From positions 62,001-126,000 of the forward strand of contig NZ_JAKSYG010000256.1 of the NCBI RefSeq assembly GCF_022829725.1: 64,000 bases of DNA, given 5' to 3'. This stretch comes from Methylobacterium sp. E-005. Its GTDB lineage: Bacteria > Pseudomonadota > Alphaproteobacteria > Rhizobiales > Beijerinckiaceae. The notes below the pieces were generated by a model. It made no database searches and was not told where the DNA came from. It worked only from the letters and a program-made list of their open reading frames with translations. This document shows, piece after piece, positions 38,983-49,390 of the stretch (the stretch's first letter is position 1; every line of letters begins with the position of its first letter). The translations under genes were made by a program, and so were the position numbers.

Positions 38983-39281
38983 GGATCGAAATCCTCGGGG
39001 GCTGCGCCCGGGATCTCGTCATCGGGATAGGCATAGCGCAGGAACGGAAAGCGCTCCTCGCCGAGTTCACGCAACCGCGTGTGCAGCCCGGAGAGCGCGG
39101 CCACCACCGCCCGACCGTCGGCCGGCTGCGATCCGGGCCGGAAATGCGCTAACACGCGAACGGCCGCAACACCTTCCGGATCGATGTCGTCGGCAACCTC
39201 GGCGCGCTCGAAGCCGTGGGGGCCGAGCGTCGCCTGCAGCACCTCGTTGGCGACGCCGGCAATTTGAGCGTGAGTCAGCAC
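38979..39281 (-). CDS. Small partner of the HEPN-like protein
   Basis: 100 residues from GTG 39281, with GGAGGG four bases upstream. The sequence (VLTHAQIAGVANEVLQATLGPHGFERAEVADDIDPEGVAAVRVLAHFRPGSQP...) has a helix, then strands around AAVRVLAHFRP, then a helix GLHTRLRELGEERFPFLRY. It begins 14 bp after the pheS stop and overlaps the HEPN-like gene, so the two form a coupled pair. Size and order fit an antitoxin or chaperone-like partner of a HEPN toxin, but there is no nucleotidyltransferase (MNT) motif such as GSxARG. Not assigned to a family. Confidence 0.55.
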   Translation of the reverse strand: MLTHAQIAGVANEVLQATLGPHGFERAEVADDIDPEGVAAVRVLAHFRPGSQPADGRAVVAALSGLHTRLRELGEERFPFLRYAYPDDEIPGAAPEDFDP

Positions 39282-39295
39282 GGTGCCCTCCGCCG

Positions 39296-40378
39296 CTATC
39301 CCGTCAGCCCGCCCACCAGACTCGGCACGTCGAGCGGCCGGAACCCGTAATGGTCGAGCCAGCGGACATCCGCCTCGAAGAAGGGGCGCAGATCGGGCAT
39401 GCCGTATTTGAGCATTGCGATGCGGTCGATGCCGACCCCGAAGGCGAAGCCCTGCACCGCATCCGGATCGAGCCCGCAATTCCGCAGGACGTTCGGGTGG
39501 ACCATCCCGCAACCCAGGATCTCCAGCCAGTCCTCACCCTCGCCGAAGCGAATCTCGCCGCCCTTGCGGGAGCACTGGATGTCCACTTCCGCGGAGGGCT
39601 CGGTGAACGGGAAGAAGGATGGGCGGAAGCGCATCTTCACGTTCTCCACCTCGAAGAACGCCTTGCAGAACTCCTCCAGCACCCATTTCAGGTTGGCGAT
39701 GTTGGCGCTGGTGTCGATCACCAGCCCCTCGACCTGATGGAACATCGGCGTGTGGGTCTGGTCGGAATCGTGCCGGTAGGTCCGGCCCGGGATGATCACC
39801 CGGATCGGCGGCGTCTGCGCCCGCATGGTCCGCACCTGCACGGGGGAGGTGTGGGTGCGCAGCACCTTGCGCTTCCCGTCCTGGTCGGGGGCCAGGAAGA
39901 ACGTATCGTGCATCTCCCGGGCCGGGTGGCCGGGCGGGAAGTTGAGGGCCGTGAAGTTCAGCTCATCCGTCTCGATGTCTGGCCCCTCGGCCACCGCGAA
40001 GCCCATATCGGCGAAGATCGCGGTGATCTCGTCGATCACCTGGGAGATCGGGTGGATCCGGCCGCGCACCTCCGGCGCCTCGCGGACCGGCAGGGTCACG
40101 TCGACCCGCTCGGAGGCGAGGCGGGCCTCGAGCGCAGCCTCGGCGAGCTCGGTCTTCCGTGCGGTGACGGCGCCCTGAACCCGGTCGCGCAGGCCGTTGA
40201 TCAGGGGCCCGCGCTCCTTGCGCTCGTCGGGCGTCATCGACCCCAGCGTCTTCAGCAGATCCGAGACGCTGCCCTTCTTGCCCAAAGCGGCGACCCGCAC
40301 CGCGTCGAGGGCCGCCTCGTCGGAGGCCGCCGACACCTGGGCCAGGAGATCGCGTTCGAGGCTGTCGAGATCGGTCAT
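39296..40378 (-). CDS. pheS: Phenylalanyl-tRNA synthetase alpha subunit
   Basis: 360 residues. The N-terminal coiled coil (about 1-90) binds tRNA; class II synthetase motifs follow: [19 protein letters not shown] (motif 1), [26 protein letters not shown] (motif 2) and [18 protein letters not shown] (motif 3). The Phe-binding FHQVEG and [13 protein letters not shown] are intact. An ATG at 40387 would add three residues. First gene of pheS-small-HEPN-pheT on the minus strand. Confidence 0.97.
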   Translation of the reverse strand: MTDLDSLERDLLAQVSAASDEAALDAVRVAALGKKGSVSDLLKTLGSMTPDERKERGPLINGLRDRVQGAVTARKTELAEAALEARLASERVDVTLPVREAPEVRGRIHPISQVIDEITAIFADMGFAVAEGPDIETDELNFTALNFPPGHPAREMHDTFFLAPDQDGKRKVLRTHTSPVQVRTMRAQTPPIRVIIPGRTYRHDSDQTHTPMFHQVEGLVIDTSANIANLKWVLEEFCKAFFEVENVKMRFRPSFFPFTEPSAEVDIQCSRKGGEIRFGEGEDWLEILGCGMVHPNVLRNCGLDPDAVQGFAFGVGIDRIAMLKYGMPDLRPFFEADVRWLDHYGFRPLDVPSLVGGLTG

Positions 40379-40472
40379 CGCTGTCATCAAGCAGGGTTGG
40401 CGCAAGAAGCCTTTGCGGCGTGCTCTCGCGCGTTGTGCCGCCCGGCGCAAGCGCGGGGCGTCTCAAACGACG

Positions 40473-40501
40473 AAGGCGCGGCTCCTGGGGAACCGCGCCT
40501 T
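40473..40501 (-). terminator. Terminator of rplT
   Basis: Perfect 9-bp stem AAGGCGCGG / CCGCGCCTT around an 11-base loop, between the rplT stop and the pheS start region. Read on the minus strand it lies 26 bases after rplT and is followed by CGTCGTTTG, a weak U-rich stretch. Confidence 0.6.
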
Positions 40502-40526
40502 CCGTGCGTCTCGCCGTGAGCCTGGA

Positions 40527-40913
40527 TCAGGCAGCCTTGGCGGTCTGGGCGGTGTTCTGGGGAAGGGCGGCCTTGGCCTTCTCGACGACGGCGGCAAAGC
40601 TCGCCGGCTCGTGGATCGCCAGCTCCGACAGGGCCTTGCGGTCGACGATGATGCCGGACTTCGCTAGGCCGTCGATGAAGCGCGAGTAGGTCAGGCCGTG
40701 CTCGCGGACCGCAGCGTTGAGGCGCTGGATCCAGAGGGCGCGGAACGTGCGCTTCTTGTTCTTACGGTCGCGGTAGGCATACTGCATGCCCTTCTCGACC
40801 GCCTGCTTGGCGATGCGGATCGTATTCTTGCGCCGGCCGTAATAGCCCTTGGCGGCCTTCAGAACCTTCTTGTGCTTCGCGTGACTGGTCACGCCGCGTT
40901 TGACGCGGGCCAT
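40527..40913 (-). CDS. rplT: 50S ribosomal protein L20
   Basis: 128 residues. [42 protein letters not shown] is nearly the universal L20 sequence, and [25 protein letters not shown] is the C-terminal domain. It binds 23S rRNA in early assembly. Downstream of rpmI, the usual pair; infC, which often precedes them, is 7 kb away here. Confidence 0.99.
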   Translation of the reverse strand: MARVKRGVTSHAKHKKVLKAAKGYYGRRKNTIRIAKQAVEKGMQYAYRDRKNKKRTFRALWIQRLNAAVREHGLTYSRFIDGLAKSGIIVDRKALSELAIHEPASFAAVVEKAKAALPQNTAQTAKAA

Positions 40914-40964
40914 CGGTTATCTCCTGGATTCGACGAAAGTCAGTGGCAACGGGTGGTGAAGGAC

Positions 40965-41168
40965 TTACCGCGCGTTCGGCAGGAAGTACTTCTTCACGTT
41001 GGCGGCATCGCCCTCGAACAGGGTCGTGGTGCCGCGCAGGTTGCGGATCTGCTTGGTCGTCCGCTTGATCATCCCGTGGCGCTTGCCGGCCTGGGCGTAC
41101 ATCACCTTGCCAGTGCCGGTGATCTTGAAGCGCTTCTTGGCGCCCGATTTGGTCTTCAGCTTGGGCAT
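40965..41168 (-). CDS. rpmI: 50S ribosomal protein L35
   Basis: 67 residues: [36 protein letters not shown] is diagnostic, with the RNLRGTT and [10 protein letters not shown]-like ending ([10 protein letters not shown]). Small very basic protein of the large subunit. 51 bp upstream of rplT; expected to be co-transcribed. Confidence 0.99.
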
Positions 41169-41595
41169 TTGGCTCTCCGTTGGCGAAACTCCGTCCGGCC
41201 GACCCGTGAAGGTCGGAGGGGGAGCGCGCAAAGATGCTTCTGGTGGAGCAGCACGAGCCGCCACGGCAGCCCTATCGGCCGGGCGGTTCGACGCGGGGCG
41301 GCTTATGACAGAAAGCTGACGCGGCGGCAACGCCCGTGCCGTGAAGTCGACCAGTGGCGATTGCCGGCCACGGTCCCATGATTGCGGGAACGGTACGGTC
41401 CGGTGGCTGTTTCGCTGCGGCCTGACCGTGATGGTGATTCGGAGGAATTCGGGGATAGCGAGCGCACCGCACAAAACGGTGCGCGACAGCGGGGGGCGCC
41501 AGGAACCATAACCTTAGCCGTCAGTTTCATTCATGTCCCGCTCAGGCCGGCAGGGTTAGACCCCCCGTCAAATTCGGCCACTTAGGAGACACTTC
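41169..41595. other. 427-bp divergent promoter region
   Basis: Between rpmI (minus) and the glycosyltransferase gene (plus). It should contain both promoters. TTAGGAGACAC just before 41596 is the ribosome site of the latter. I find no additional gene or known RNA element; an L20-type leader structure is not evident. Confidence 0.5.
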
Positions 41596-42726
41596 GTGCG
41601 CATTGCCCAGATCGCTCCGTTGTCGGAGGCCGTGCCTCCGAAGTTTTACGGCGGCACCGAGCGCGTCGTCAGCTGGATTACAGAAGAACTGGTCCGCCAG
41701 GGCCACGACGTCACGCTGTTCGCCAGCGGAGACTCGCAGACATCCTCCAAGCTGGCGTCCTGCACGCCGGAGGGTCTGCGCCTCCTCGGCTACCGGGACC
41801 ACACGGCCAGCCATCTGGCCATGCTGCATCAGGTCCATCGGCGCGCGCACGAGTTCGATATCCTGCACTTCCACATCGATCTGCTGCAGTATCCGATGTT
41901 CGAGGACTTGAATCACAAGTGCCTCACCACGATGCACGGCCGCCTCGACGTACCGGACTTCATGCCGGTCTACCGCACCTTCACGGGCATGCCGCTGGTG
42001 TCGATCTCCGACAATCAGCGCCTGCCGATGCCGCCGACCTCGAACTGGCTGGCGACGATCCATCACGGCCTGCCGGCTGAGAATTGCCCGTACTACCCCG
42101 AGGCCAAGGGTGGCTACCTCGCCTTCCTCGGCCGAATCTCGCCCGAGAAGCGGCCCGACCGGGCGATCGAAATGGCGATCCGCTCCGGCACGCCGCTCAA
42201 GATCGCCGCGAAGGTCGACAAGGCCGATCAGGATTACTGGGACGAGAAGATCGAGCCGATGATCCATCACCCGCTGGTGGAGTTCATCGGCGAGATCAAC
42301 GAGGAGCAGAAGAAGGACTTCCTCGGCAACGCCCTGGCGCTGGCTTTCCCGATCGACTGGCCGGAGCCCTTCGGTCTCGTGATGATCGAGGCGATGTCGG
42401 CCGGTACCCCGGTGATCGCGTTCCGGAACGGTTCCGTTCCGGAGGTGATCAAGGACGGCGTGAGCGGCGTGCTCTGCGATAACATGGACGATGCCGTGGC
42501 GGCCGTCGCCAAGGTGAAGGCCATGAGCCGCGCTGGTGTGCGCCGTCACTTCGAGGGTGGCTTCACGGCCGAGTGCATGGTCAAGAAGTACGTCGCGGCC
42601 TATGAGGAACTGCTCAGCCGCGGCGCCGACGTGATCAAGCTGCCGTCGTCCGGCTTTCGTCAGCCCTACGGCGAGGTGAACGGCTCGGCCCGGCCGGCGA
42701 TCCCGGTCGCCGCCATGCCGGCCTGA
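41596..42726 (+). CDS. Glycosyltransferase family 4 (UDP-glycosyltransferase-like)
   Basis: 376 residues from GTG 41596 with AGGAGA upstream. MRIAQIAPLSEAVPPKFYGGTERVVSWITEELVRQGHDVTLFASGDS is a common opening of this GT4 subgroup. The C-terminal half has YLAFLGRISPEKRPDRAIEMA and the E-x7-E motif EPFGLVMIEAMSAGTPV. In related bacteria this gene is paired with the debranching-like gene that follows, as here (148 bp apart with a terminator between), which points to a role in a glucan or osmotic sugar pathway. Confidence 0.9.
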   Translation: MRIAQIAPLSEAVPPKFYGGTERVVSWITEELVRQGHDVTLFASGDSQTSSKLASCTPEGLRLLGYRDHTASHLAMLHQVHRRAHEFDILHFHIDLLQYPMFEDLNHKCLTTMHGRLDVPDFMPVYRTFTGMPLVSISDNQRLPMPPTSNWLATIHHGLPAENCPYYPEAKGGYLAFLGRISPEKRPDRAIEMAIRSGTPLKIAAKVDKADQDYWDEKIEPMIHHPLVEFIGEINEEQKKDFLGNALALAFPIDWPEPFGLVMIEAMSAGTPVIAFRNGSVPEVIKDGVSGVLCDNMDDAVAAVAKVKAMSRAGVRRHFEGGFTAECMVKKYVAAYEELLSRGADVIKLPSSGFRQPYGEVNGSARPAIPVAAMPA

Positions 42727-42800
42727 TCGTCGGCACCGGGCTTGCGAGGCCGGCGAGGACCGGCCTAGCGTCTTAAAGGCGACTCATCCGTCAGGTGAAC

Positions 42801-42837
42801 AAGGGCCGCGGCATCAGCATTGATGCGGCGGCCCTTT
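42801..42837 (+). terminator. Rho-independent terminator after the glycosyltransferase gene
   Basis: AAGGGCCGC / GCGGCCCTT 9-bp outer stem with an inner CATCA/TGATG pairing and a following TTT. It is 75 bases beyond the stop and before the next gene. Confidence 0.7.
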
Positions 42838-42873
42838 CGATTCCGACCCTCACACCACCCGGAGATGCCCCGC

Positions 42874-45246
42874 ATGGCGGACAACACGGCAGCGGCCCAA
42901 GAGGCGATGAATCACGCGGCGATGAATCAGGCGTCGACGGTCCGGAATGCGGCCCCGAGCGCAGGGTTGGCACACGGATTCCAGGATGCGGACGATGTGC
43001 TGCCGCCCTATCACATTGAAGCGCAGACCTCCCTGGTGGAGCGGCCGCTGCGCGCGCTGAAGTTCGGCGAGGCGTTCGGAGTTCTCGATTCCTACGGGGA
43101 TATCGGGGTCCAGCCCGGCCCGGAGGGCCTGTATTTCCAGGATACGCGCTACCTGTCGCGCTTGGAGGTGACCGTCGAGGGTCAGCGCCCGCTGATGCTC
43201 TCCTCGGTGATGCAGGACGATAACGGGGCGCTGAGCGTCGACATGACGACCCCCGACATCCGCCTCGACGCCCACGACGAGACCTCGATCCCCCGCGAGA
43301 CGATCGCGATCGAGCGCACCAAATTCCTGTTCCGCGGCGCCTGTTACGACCGGATCGGCCTGCGCTCCTTCGATTCCAAGCACCGCCGCCTGCGCATCGC
43401 CGTGACCTTCGACGCGGATTTCCGCGATCTGTTCGAGGTGCGCGGCACCGACCGGAAGGAGCGCGGCAAGCGCGGCGTCCTGGTGGCGAGCGATCGGGAG
43501 GTCCAGTTCCGCTATGTCGGCCTGGACGAGATCGTGCGGACCACGGCCCTGCATTTCGGCCCGAAGCCGGACGCGATCGAGCCGGGCCGCGCGGTCTTCG
43601 ACGTGTCGCTACCCCCGGAGGGCAAGACCTCCCTGTTCATCCGCGTGACCTTCGAGGCGCACCGCGCCTTCACCAAGCCGCCGACCGACACGATGGTGGG
43701 CGAGGACGCGGCCGCCAAACTCACGCTCGCGGCCAATGCCGGCGGCGCCCGGCGGGAGCCGAAGGATCTCGGCGAGGGTATGATTTTCGCCCGCGCCTAC
43801 CGCGATTCGCGGCGCGACCTGCGTACACTGACCGCCGGCATCACCACGATCATCTCGTCGAACGATCAGTTCAACGAGGGCCTCTGCCGGGCCACCGCCG
43901 ACCTCTACATGCTGGCGAGCCGCACGCCTGAGGGGATCTACCCCTTCGCCGGTATCCCCTGGTACTCCACGGTCTTTGGCCGCGACGGCATCATCACGGC
44001 GATGATGGCCCTGTGGATCGACCCGAAATTCGCCCGCGGCGTGCTGCGCTACCTCGCCGCGACCCAGGCCAAGGCGGTCGATCCGGCGGCCGACGCCCAG
44101 CCCGGCAAGGTCCTGCACGAGACCCGCCGGGGCGAAATGGCGATGCTCGGCGAGGTGCCATTCCGCCACTATTACGGCACGATCGACGGCACGCCGCTCT
44201 TCGTGATGCTGGCCTGGGAATACTACGCCGTCACGGGTGATCTCGAGACCGTGCGGGCGATCTGGCCGGCCCTCGAACTCGCGCTCGAATGGATGGACCG
44301 CTACGGCGACCGGGACGGGGATGGCTTCGTCGAATATGCCCGCGATACTGACAAGGGCCTGGAGAACCAAGGCTGGAAGGACAGCCACGATTCGATCTTC
44401 CACGCCGACGGCCATCTCGCCAAGGGCCCGATCGCGCTCTGCGAGGTGCAGGGCTACGTCTACGCCGCCAAGCACGGCATGGCGAAGCTCGCCGCCCTCC
44501 TCGGGCACGACCCGATGGCCGAGCGCCTGATGCAGCAGGCCGCCGCCCTGCGCGAAACGTTCGACGAAGCCTTCTGGAACGAGGAGATCGGGACCTACGC
44601 GCTGGCCCTCGACGGCGCCAAGAAGCAATGCGCCGTGCGCTCGTCCAATGCCGGCCACGCCCTGTTCACCGGCATCGCCAAGCCGGAGCGCGCCGCGCGG
44701 GTCGCCGAGACCCTACTCGGCAAGGACGGGTTCAACGGCTGGGGCGTGCGGACGATCGCCAAGGGCGAGGCGCGCTACAATCCCATGTCCTACCACAACG
44801 GCTCGATCTGGCCGCACGACAACGCCCTCATTGCGATGGGTCTCGCCCGCTACGACCGCAAGCACGAGGCCGCGCGCATCTTCCAGGGGATGTTCGATAC
44901 CTCGCTCTATCAGGACCAGAAGCGGCTGCCGGAGCTGTTCTGCGGCTTCATGCGGCGCAAGCAGCGCGGGCCGGTCTCCTATCCGGTGGCGTGCAGCCCG
45001 CAGGCCTGGGCGGCGGCGGCGCCCTTCGCATTCCTGGCGGCGTGCCTCGGGCTCGAGCTCGACCACACCGGCAACAGCGTCTGCCTCAAGAACCCGATCC
45101 TGCCGGGCTTCCTCGATGGCGTGACGCTCTACAACGTCCGGCTCGGCAACTCGCATCTCGACCTCCGCTTCCAGCGCTACGACGACGACGTCACCGTCTC
45201 GGTCCAGCGCCGGCATGGCGACGTGCAGGTGGTGGTCACCAAGTAG
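42874..45246 (+). CDS. Amylo-alpha-1,6-glucosidase (glycogen debranching-like)
   Basis: 790 residues; start at ATG 42874 has GGAG at good distance (an ATG nine bases earlier is too close). The N-terminal domain (about 50-290, with GLYFQDTRYLSRLEVTVEGQRPL) is the glycogen debranching N-terminal beta domain. The C-terminal half is an alpha/alpha barrel: YPFAGIPWYSTVFGRDGIITAM, GLENQGWKDSHDSIFHADG and YHNGSIWPHDNALI are conserved active-site segments of GH13-unrelated GH133/GH63-like glucosidases. Likely cytosolic, acting on an alpha-glucan. It is placed right after a glycosyltransferase. Confidence 0.9.
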   Translation: MADNTAAAQEAMNHAAMNQASTVRNAAPSAGLAHGFQDADDVLPPYHIEAQTSLVERPLRALKFGEAFGVLDSYGDIGVQPGPEGLYFQDTRYLSRLEVTVEGQRPLMLSSVMQDDNGALSVDMTTPDIRLDAHDETSIPRETIAIERTKFLFRGACYDRIGLRSFDSKHRRLRIAVTFDADFRDLFEVRGTDRKERGKRGVLVASDREVQFRYVGLDEIVRTTALHFGPKPDAIEPGRAVFDVSLPPEGKTSLFIRVTFEAHRAFTKPPTDTMVGEDAAAKLTLAANAGGARREPKDLGEGMIFARAYRDSRRDLRTLTAGITTIISSNDQFNEGLCRATADLYMLASRTPEGIYPFAGIPWYSTVFGRDGIITAMMALWIDPKFARGVLRYLAATQAKAVDPAADAQPGKVLHETRRGEMAMLGEVPFRHYYGTIDGTPLFVMLAWEYYAVTGDLETVRAIWPALELALEWMDRYGDRDGDGFVEYARDTDKGLENQGWKDSHDSIFHADGHLAKGPIALCEVQGYVYAAKHGMAKLAALLGHDPMAERLMQQAAALRETFDEAFWNEEIGTYALALDGAKKQCAVRSSNAGHALFTGIAKPERAARVAETLLGKDGFNGWGVRTIAKGEARYNPMSYHNGSIWPHDNALIAMGLARYDRKHEAARIFQGMFDTSLYQDQKRLPELFCGFMRRKQRGPVSYPVACSPQAWAAAAPFAFLAACLGLELDHTGNSVCLKNPILPGFLDGVTLYNVRLGNSHLDLRFQRYDDDVTVSVQRRHGDVQVVVTK

Positions 45247-45259
45247 GGGCTCCCCTCAG

Positions 45260-45285
45260 CGGCCCGCTTCAGGGTAAGCGGGCCG
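45260..45285 (+). terminator. Terminator after the debranching-like gene
   Basis: CGGCCCGCTT-CAGGGT-AAGCGGGCCG, a perfect 10-bp stem with 6-base loop, 14 bases past the stop, then GCGCTTTTC. It separates the gene from dapE. Confidence 0.7.
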
Positions 45286-45316
45286 CGCAGCGCTTTTCGC
45301 CGCCGAGGACGGGTTG

Positions 45317-46495
45317 ATGTCGGCTGACCAAGACGCTCCGCACGCGGCTCTGCGCCTCGCGCAGGCCCTGATCCGCTGCCCCTCCGTCACTCCGGAGGAT
45401 CGCGGCGCCCTCGACGTCGTCGCCGACGCGCTGCGGCAAGCCGGCTTCACCATCGAGCGACCGGTCTTCGCCGAGCCAGGCTACCCTGATACGCCAAACC
45501 TGTTCGCGCGCCTCGGCGAGCGCGGACCCTGCTTGGTCTTCGCTGGCCACACCGATGTCGTGCCTGAGGGGGAGGGGGCTTGGCGCCACGCTCCGTTCGA
45601 CGGCTCGGTGGCGGATGGGATGCTCTACGGGCGCGGTGCGGCCGACATGAAGGGCGGCATCGCCTGCATGCTCGCCGCGACGCTGGCCTTCCTGGAACGG
45701 CGCGGCCCGGACATTTCGGGCTCCATCGCCTTCCTGATCACCGGCGACGAGGAGGGGCCGGCGGTCAATGGAACGGTGAAACTGCTCGATTGGGCGCGGG
45801 CCCGGGGCGACCGCTTCGACCATTGCGTGCTGGGCGAGCCGACCAATCCCGGCCGCCTCGGCGAGATGATCAAGATCGGCCGGCGCGGCTCGCTCACCGG
45901 CAAGCTCACGGTTCTCGGCCGGCAGGGTCACGTCGCCTATCCGCACAAGGCCGAGAACCCGATCCCGGGCCTGCTGCGTCTCGCCTCCGCCCTGGTGGCC
46001 GAACCGCTCGACAGCGGAACCGCGCATTTCGACGCCTCGAACCTCGAATTCACGACGGTCGACGTCGGCAACCCAGCCACCAACGTGATCCCCGCGACCG
46101 CCCGGGCGACGTTCAACATCCGCTTCAACGACGACTGGACGGCCGAGAGCCTGGGTACCGAGATCCGCCGCCGGTTGGAGCAGGCGGCCGGCAACGCGGT
46201 GCGCTTCACCCTGGATCTCCAGCCCTCGAACGCACCGGCCTTCCTGACCCGGCCAGACGCCTTCGTGGATCTGGTCTCCGAGGCGATCCGGGTGGAGACC
46301 GGGCTGACGCCCACCCTCTCGACCACGGGCGGTACTTCGGATGCCCGCTTCATCAAGGATGCCTGCCCGGTGATCGAGTTCGGCCTCGTGGGCGAAACGA
46401 TGCACCAGACCGACGAATGCGTGGCGGTCGCCGATCTGGAGCGGCTGACGGCGATCTACGAGCGGGTGCTGGAGGCCTATTTCGTGGTGTCGTAA
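45317..46495 (+). CDS. dapE: Succinyl-diaminopimelate desuccinylase
   Basis: 392 residues of the M20 metallopeptidase family. Metal ligands are visible: [11 protein letters not shown] (His, Asp), [10 protein letters not shown] (Asp), [11 protein letters not shown] (Glu-Glu, one catalytic), and His near the end in GETMHQTDE. The lid domain has [13 protein letters not shown]. It removes succinate from N-succinyl-LL-DAP in lysine and cell-wall synthesis. Its last 19 bases overlap the end of truA in convergence. Confidence 0.93.
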   Translation: MSADQDAPHAALRLAQALIRCPSVTPEDRGALDVVADALRQAGFTIERPVFAEPGYPDTPNLFARLGERGPCLVFAGHTDVVPEGEGAWRHAPFDGSVADGMLYGRGAADMKGGIACMLAATLAFLERRGPDISGSIAFLITGDEEGPAVNGTVKLLDWARARGDRFDHCVLGEPTNPGRLGEMIKIGRRGSLTGKLTVLGRQGHVAYPHKAENPIPGLLRLASALVAEPLDSGTAHFDASNLEFTTVDVGNPATNVIPATARATFNIRFNDDWTAESLGTEIRRRLEQAAGNAVRFTLDLQPSNAPAFLTRPDAFVDLVSEAIRVETGLTPTLSTTGGTSDARFIKDACPVIEFGLVGETMHQTDECVAVADLERLTAIYERVLEAYFVVS

Positions 46496-47238
46496 TCGAC
46501 GCCGACGAAAGTCAGGCCCGCGGCCGGCGCCAGGGGGCCGCACCGGCTTTTTTCGCCCGAGGCGAGGATGTCGGCGACATTGTCGGCCGAGAGCCGCCCG
46601 CAGCCGGCGAGCATCAGCGTGCCCACCATCGCCCGCACCTGATGGTGCAGGAACGAGCGCGCCGCGGTCGCCACCACGATCTCCTCGTGCAGCGCCATCG
46701 ACGCCCGGGCGACGTCGAGCTGCTCCAGCGTGCGAATCGGGCTGTTGGCCTGGCACTCGGCGGCCCGGAAGGCCGAGAAGTCGTGATGGCCGACGAGGCG
46801 CTGGGCCGCTTCGTGCATGCGGTCCGGGTCGAGGGGCCAGGGCACGTGCCAGACATGGGCCCGCGTCAGCGCCGCAGGGCTGCGCCGGTTCAGGATCCGG
46901 TAGCGGTAGTGGCGGCGGATCGCGGAGTGGCGGGCATCGAAGCTCTCCGGCACGATCTCGGCGGAGAGGATCGCCACGGGCTGCGGCCGCAGATGGGCGT
47001 TCAGGGCGTCACGGACTGTGTCGGTCCGCCAGGGCTTGGCGAGATCGAGATGGGCAACCTGATGGATGGCGTGCACGCCGGCATCGGTCCGCCCGGCGCA
47101 GGTCAGCCGAACTTCCTCCCCGGAGAAGCGCGTGACCGCCGCCTCGATCGCGCCCTGGACGGTGGGATCCTCGGCCTGCCGTTGCCAGCCGCAGAACGGT
47201 CCGCCGTCGTATTCGATGACGAGCTTGTAGCGGGGCAT
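46477..47238 (-). CDS. truA: tRNA pseudouridine(38-40) synthase
   Basis: 253 residues. The catalytic Asp is in [21 protein letters not shown]; the first strand [18 protein letters not shown] and [15 protein letters not shown] are also typical. It modifies the anticodon stem of many tRNAs. Start overlaps the fmt stop by one base; third gene of def-fmt-truA. Confidence 0.97.
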   Translation of the reverse strand: MPRYKLVIEYDGGPFCGWQRQAEDPTVQGAIEAAVTRFSGEEVRLTCAGRTDAGVHAIHQVAHLDLAKPWRTDTVRDALNAHLRPQPVAILSAEIVPESFDARHSAIRRHYRYRILNRRSPAALTRAHVWHVPWPLDPDRMHEAAQRLVGHHDFSAFRAAECQANSPIRTLEQLDVARASMALHEEIVVATAARSFLHHQVRAMVGTLMLAGCGRLSADNVADILASGEKSRCGPLAPAAGLTFVGVDYDTTK

Positions 47239-48167
47239 CAGCCGAGGCGGGCGCCGGGCGTCAGGCGGGCGCCGCGGGCGAATTCGGCCCCGCTCGCGCT
47301 ACCGCCCTTGCCGGCCCGGCGCAGTTCCAGGAGACGCACGGCGCCGCTTCCGCAGGCAACGGTTCCGTCCGCGTCGAGCAGCGTGCCCGCCGCGCCCGAC
47401 CCGTCGCCGGTCGAGGCGCGCAGGACTTTCACCCGCTCTGAGCCCTTGCCGAAATCGGCCTCGAAGAACGCCCCCGGAAAGGGTGACAGGCCATTGATAT
47501 GGTTGGCGACCTCCGGGGCCGGGCGCGACCAGTCGATCCGCGCCTCGTCGTTGGTGATCTTGTGGGCGTAGACGACGCCGTCTTCCGGCTGCGGCGTGAA
47601 GGTCAGCGCCCCCTGTTCCAGAAGGCCGAGGGCGCGGGCCATCAGCGCGGCGCCGACCGGCATCAGCGCGTCGTGCAACGCGCCCGCCGTCATGCCGGGG
47701 TTGATCGCAACCCGCGCCTCCAGGGCGACCGGCCCGGTGTCGAGCCCGGCCTCCATCCGCATCACCCCGACGCCGCTCTCGGCATCGCCCGCCATCACGG
47801 CCCGCTGGATCGGTGCCGCCCCGCGCCAGCGCGGCAGCAGGGAGCCGTGGAGGTTCAGGCAACCGTGCTTCGGCGCGTCGAGAATGGTTTGCGGCAGCAG
47901 CATCCCGTAGGCCACCACCACCGCGACGTCGGCGTGATGCGCGGCGAATGTCTCCGCCGCCTCCGGCGTGCGCAGGGTGGTTGGGGTGAGTACCGGCACG
48001 CCCAGCTTCTCGGCGAGTGCGTGGACCGGGGAGGGCCGCAGGCTCATGCCGCGCCCCGCCTTGGTGGGGGGCCGGGTGTAGACGGCCACGATCGTGTGAC
48101 CGTCCTGCGCGAGCTTTTCCAGCGTCGGCACCGCGAAATCCGGGGTGCCCATGAACACGACACGCAT
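47238..48167 (-). CDS. fmt: Methionyl-tRNA formyltransferase
   Basis: 309 residues. [41 protein letters not shown] (formyl-transfer site with the Asn-His-...Pro-x-x-R-G pattern) and the C-terminal OB-like domain (about 205-300). It formylates initiator Met-tRNA, coupled to def just upstream by 8 bp. Confidence 0.97.
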   Translation of the reverse strand: MRVVFMGTPDFAVPTLEKLAQDGHTIVAVYTRPPTKAGRGMSLRPSPVHALAEKLGVPVLTPTTLRTPEAAETFAAHHADVAVVVAYGMLLPQTILDAPKHGCLNLHGSLLPRWRGAAPIQRAVMAGDAESGVGVMRMEAGLDTGPVALEARVAINPGMTAGALHDALMPVGAALMARALGLLEQGALTFTPQPEDGVVYAHKITNDEARIDWSRPAPEVANHINGLSPFPGAFFEADFGKGSERVKVLRASTGDGSGAAGTLLDADGTVACGSGAVRLLELRRAGKGGSASGAEFARGARLTPGARLG

Positions 48168-48175
48168 GGCCGGCC

Positions 48176-48691
48176 TCAGGCCGCGTCGCGCTTGGCCGCT
48201 TTGGCGAACTTCTTGAGCACGCGGTCCCGCTTCAGCTTCGACAAGTGGTCGATGAACAGCACGCCGTTCAGATGATCGATCTCGTGCTGAATGCAGGTGG
48301 CGAGCAGCCCGTCGGCCTCGATCTCCCGCTCGGTGCCGTCAAGGTCGCGGAATTTCACGCGGACGCGGTCCGGCCGCTCGACCTCGCCATAATATTCGGG
48401 GATCGACAGGCAGCCCTCGTCGTAGACACGCTTCTCCTCGGAGGACCAGACGATCTCGGGGTCGATGAAGACCTGCGGCTTGCGCACGCCCTCTTCCTTG
48501 GACGTGTCGATGGTCACCACACGCTTCGGCACGCCCACTTGGATCGCCGCGAGGCCGACGCCGGGCGCGTCGTACATCGTCTCGAACATGTCGGCCACGA
48601 GGGTTCGAATCTCGCCGGTGATCGGGCCGACCGGGTCGGAGATGCGGCGCAGGACGGGATCGGGGAGGATGACGAGTTGGCGGATGGTCAT
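48176..48691 (-). CDS. def: Peptide deformylase
   Basis: 171 residues. All three motifs are present: [19 protein letters not shown] (Cys metal ligand) and QHEIDHLNG (two His ligands and the catalytic Glu). C-terminal [14 protein letters not shown] is basic. Removes formyl from nascent proteins. First gene of the def-fmt-truA operon. Confidence 0.98.
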   Translation of the reverse strand: MTIRQLVILPDPVLRRISDPVGPITGEIRTLVADMFETMYDAPGVGLAAIQVGVPKRVVTIDTSKEEGVRKPQVFIDPEIVWSSEEKRVYDEGCLSIPEYYGEVERPDRVRVKFRDLDGTEREIEADGLLATCIQHEIDHLNGVLFIDHLSKLKRDRVLKKFAKAAKRDAA

Positions 48692-48784
48692 TGCGGAAAC
48701 CGGCAGGGACAGCGCCGGGTCTGATCCGGGCTTTTGCGTCGAATAAGATGCGGGTCGAAACCGGTCAAATACCGTGCCGCCGCC

Positions 48785-49390
48785 TCAGAACGCGGTGCGG
48801 CTCCGGATCGCCGCCGTCAGCGTCCCCTCGTCCAGGTAGTCGAGCTCGCCGCCGACCGGCACCCCGTGGGCGAGGCGCGTGACCTTGACGTCGCAATGGC
48901 GGATCGATTCCGTCACGTAATGCGCCGTCGTCTGGCCATCGACGGTGGCGTTCAGCGCCAAGATGACCTCGGTCACAACGGGATCGGCCACGCGCTCCAC
49001 GAGGTTCGCGAGGTTCAGGTGTTCAGGCCGCACCCCGTCGAGCGCCGAGAGCACGCCGCCAAGCACGTGATAGCGCGCCTTCACGGCGCCCGAGCGCTCC
49101 AGCGCCCAGAGATCCGAGACATCCTCCACCACCACCAGGGTGGTGGGATCGCGCTCGGCATCGCGGCAGATCGTGCAGGGCTCGGAGGTGTCGACGTTGC
49201 CACAGCTTGAGCAGACCACGATGCGCTCGACCGCGACCCGCATCGCGTCGGCGAGCGGCCCGAGCAATGTGTCGCGCCGCTTGATCAACTGCAGCGCGGC
49301 GCGCCGGGCCGAGCGTGGGCCGAGCCCGGGCATGCGGGCGAGGAGCTGGATCAGGCGTTCGATCTCGGGGCCGGCGACGGCTTGGGGCAT
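48785..49390 (-). CDS. recR: Recombination protein RecR
   Basis: 201 residues from ATG 49390. The helix-hairpin-helix is in [17 protein letters not shown], the zinc finger is [16 protein letters not shown], and the Toprim domain has [14 protein letters not shown] and [12 protein letters not shown]. It acts with RecO/RecF in gap repair. In many bacteria it follows dnaX-ybaB; here it is 6 kb away, on the other strand. Confidence 0.96.
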   Translation of the reverse strand: MPQAVAGPEIERLIQLLARMPGLGPRSARRAALQLIKRRDTLLGPLADAMRVAVERIVVCSSCGNVDTSEPCTICRDAERDPTTLVVVEDVSDLWALERSGAVKARYHVLGGVLSALDGVRPEHLNLANLVERVADPVVTEVILALNATVDGQTTAHYVTESIRHCDVKVTRLAHGVPVGGELDYLDEGTLTAAIRSRTAF

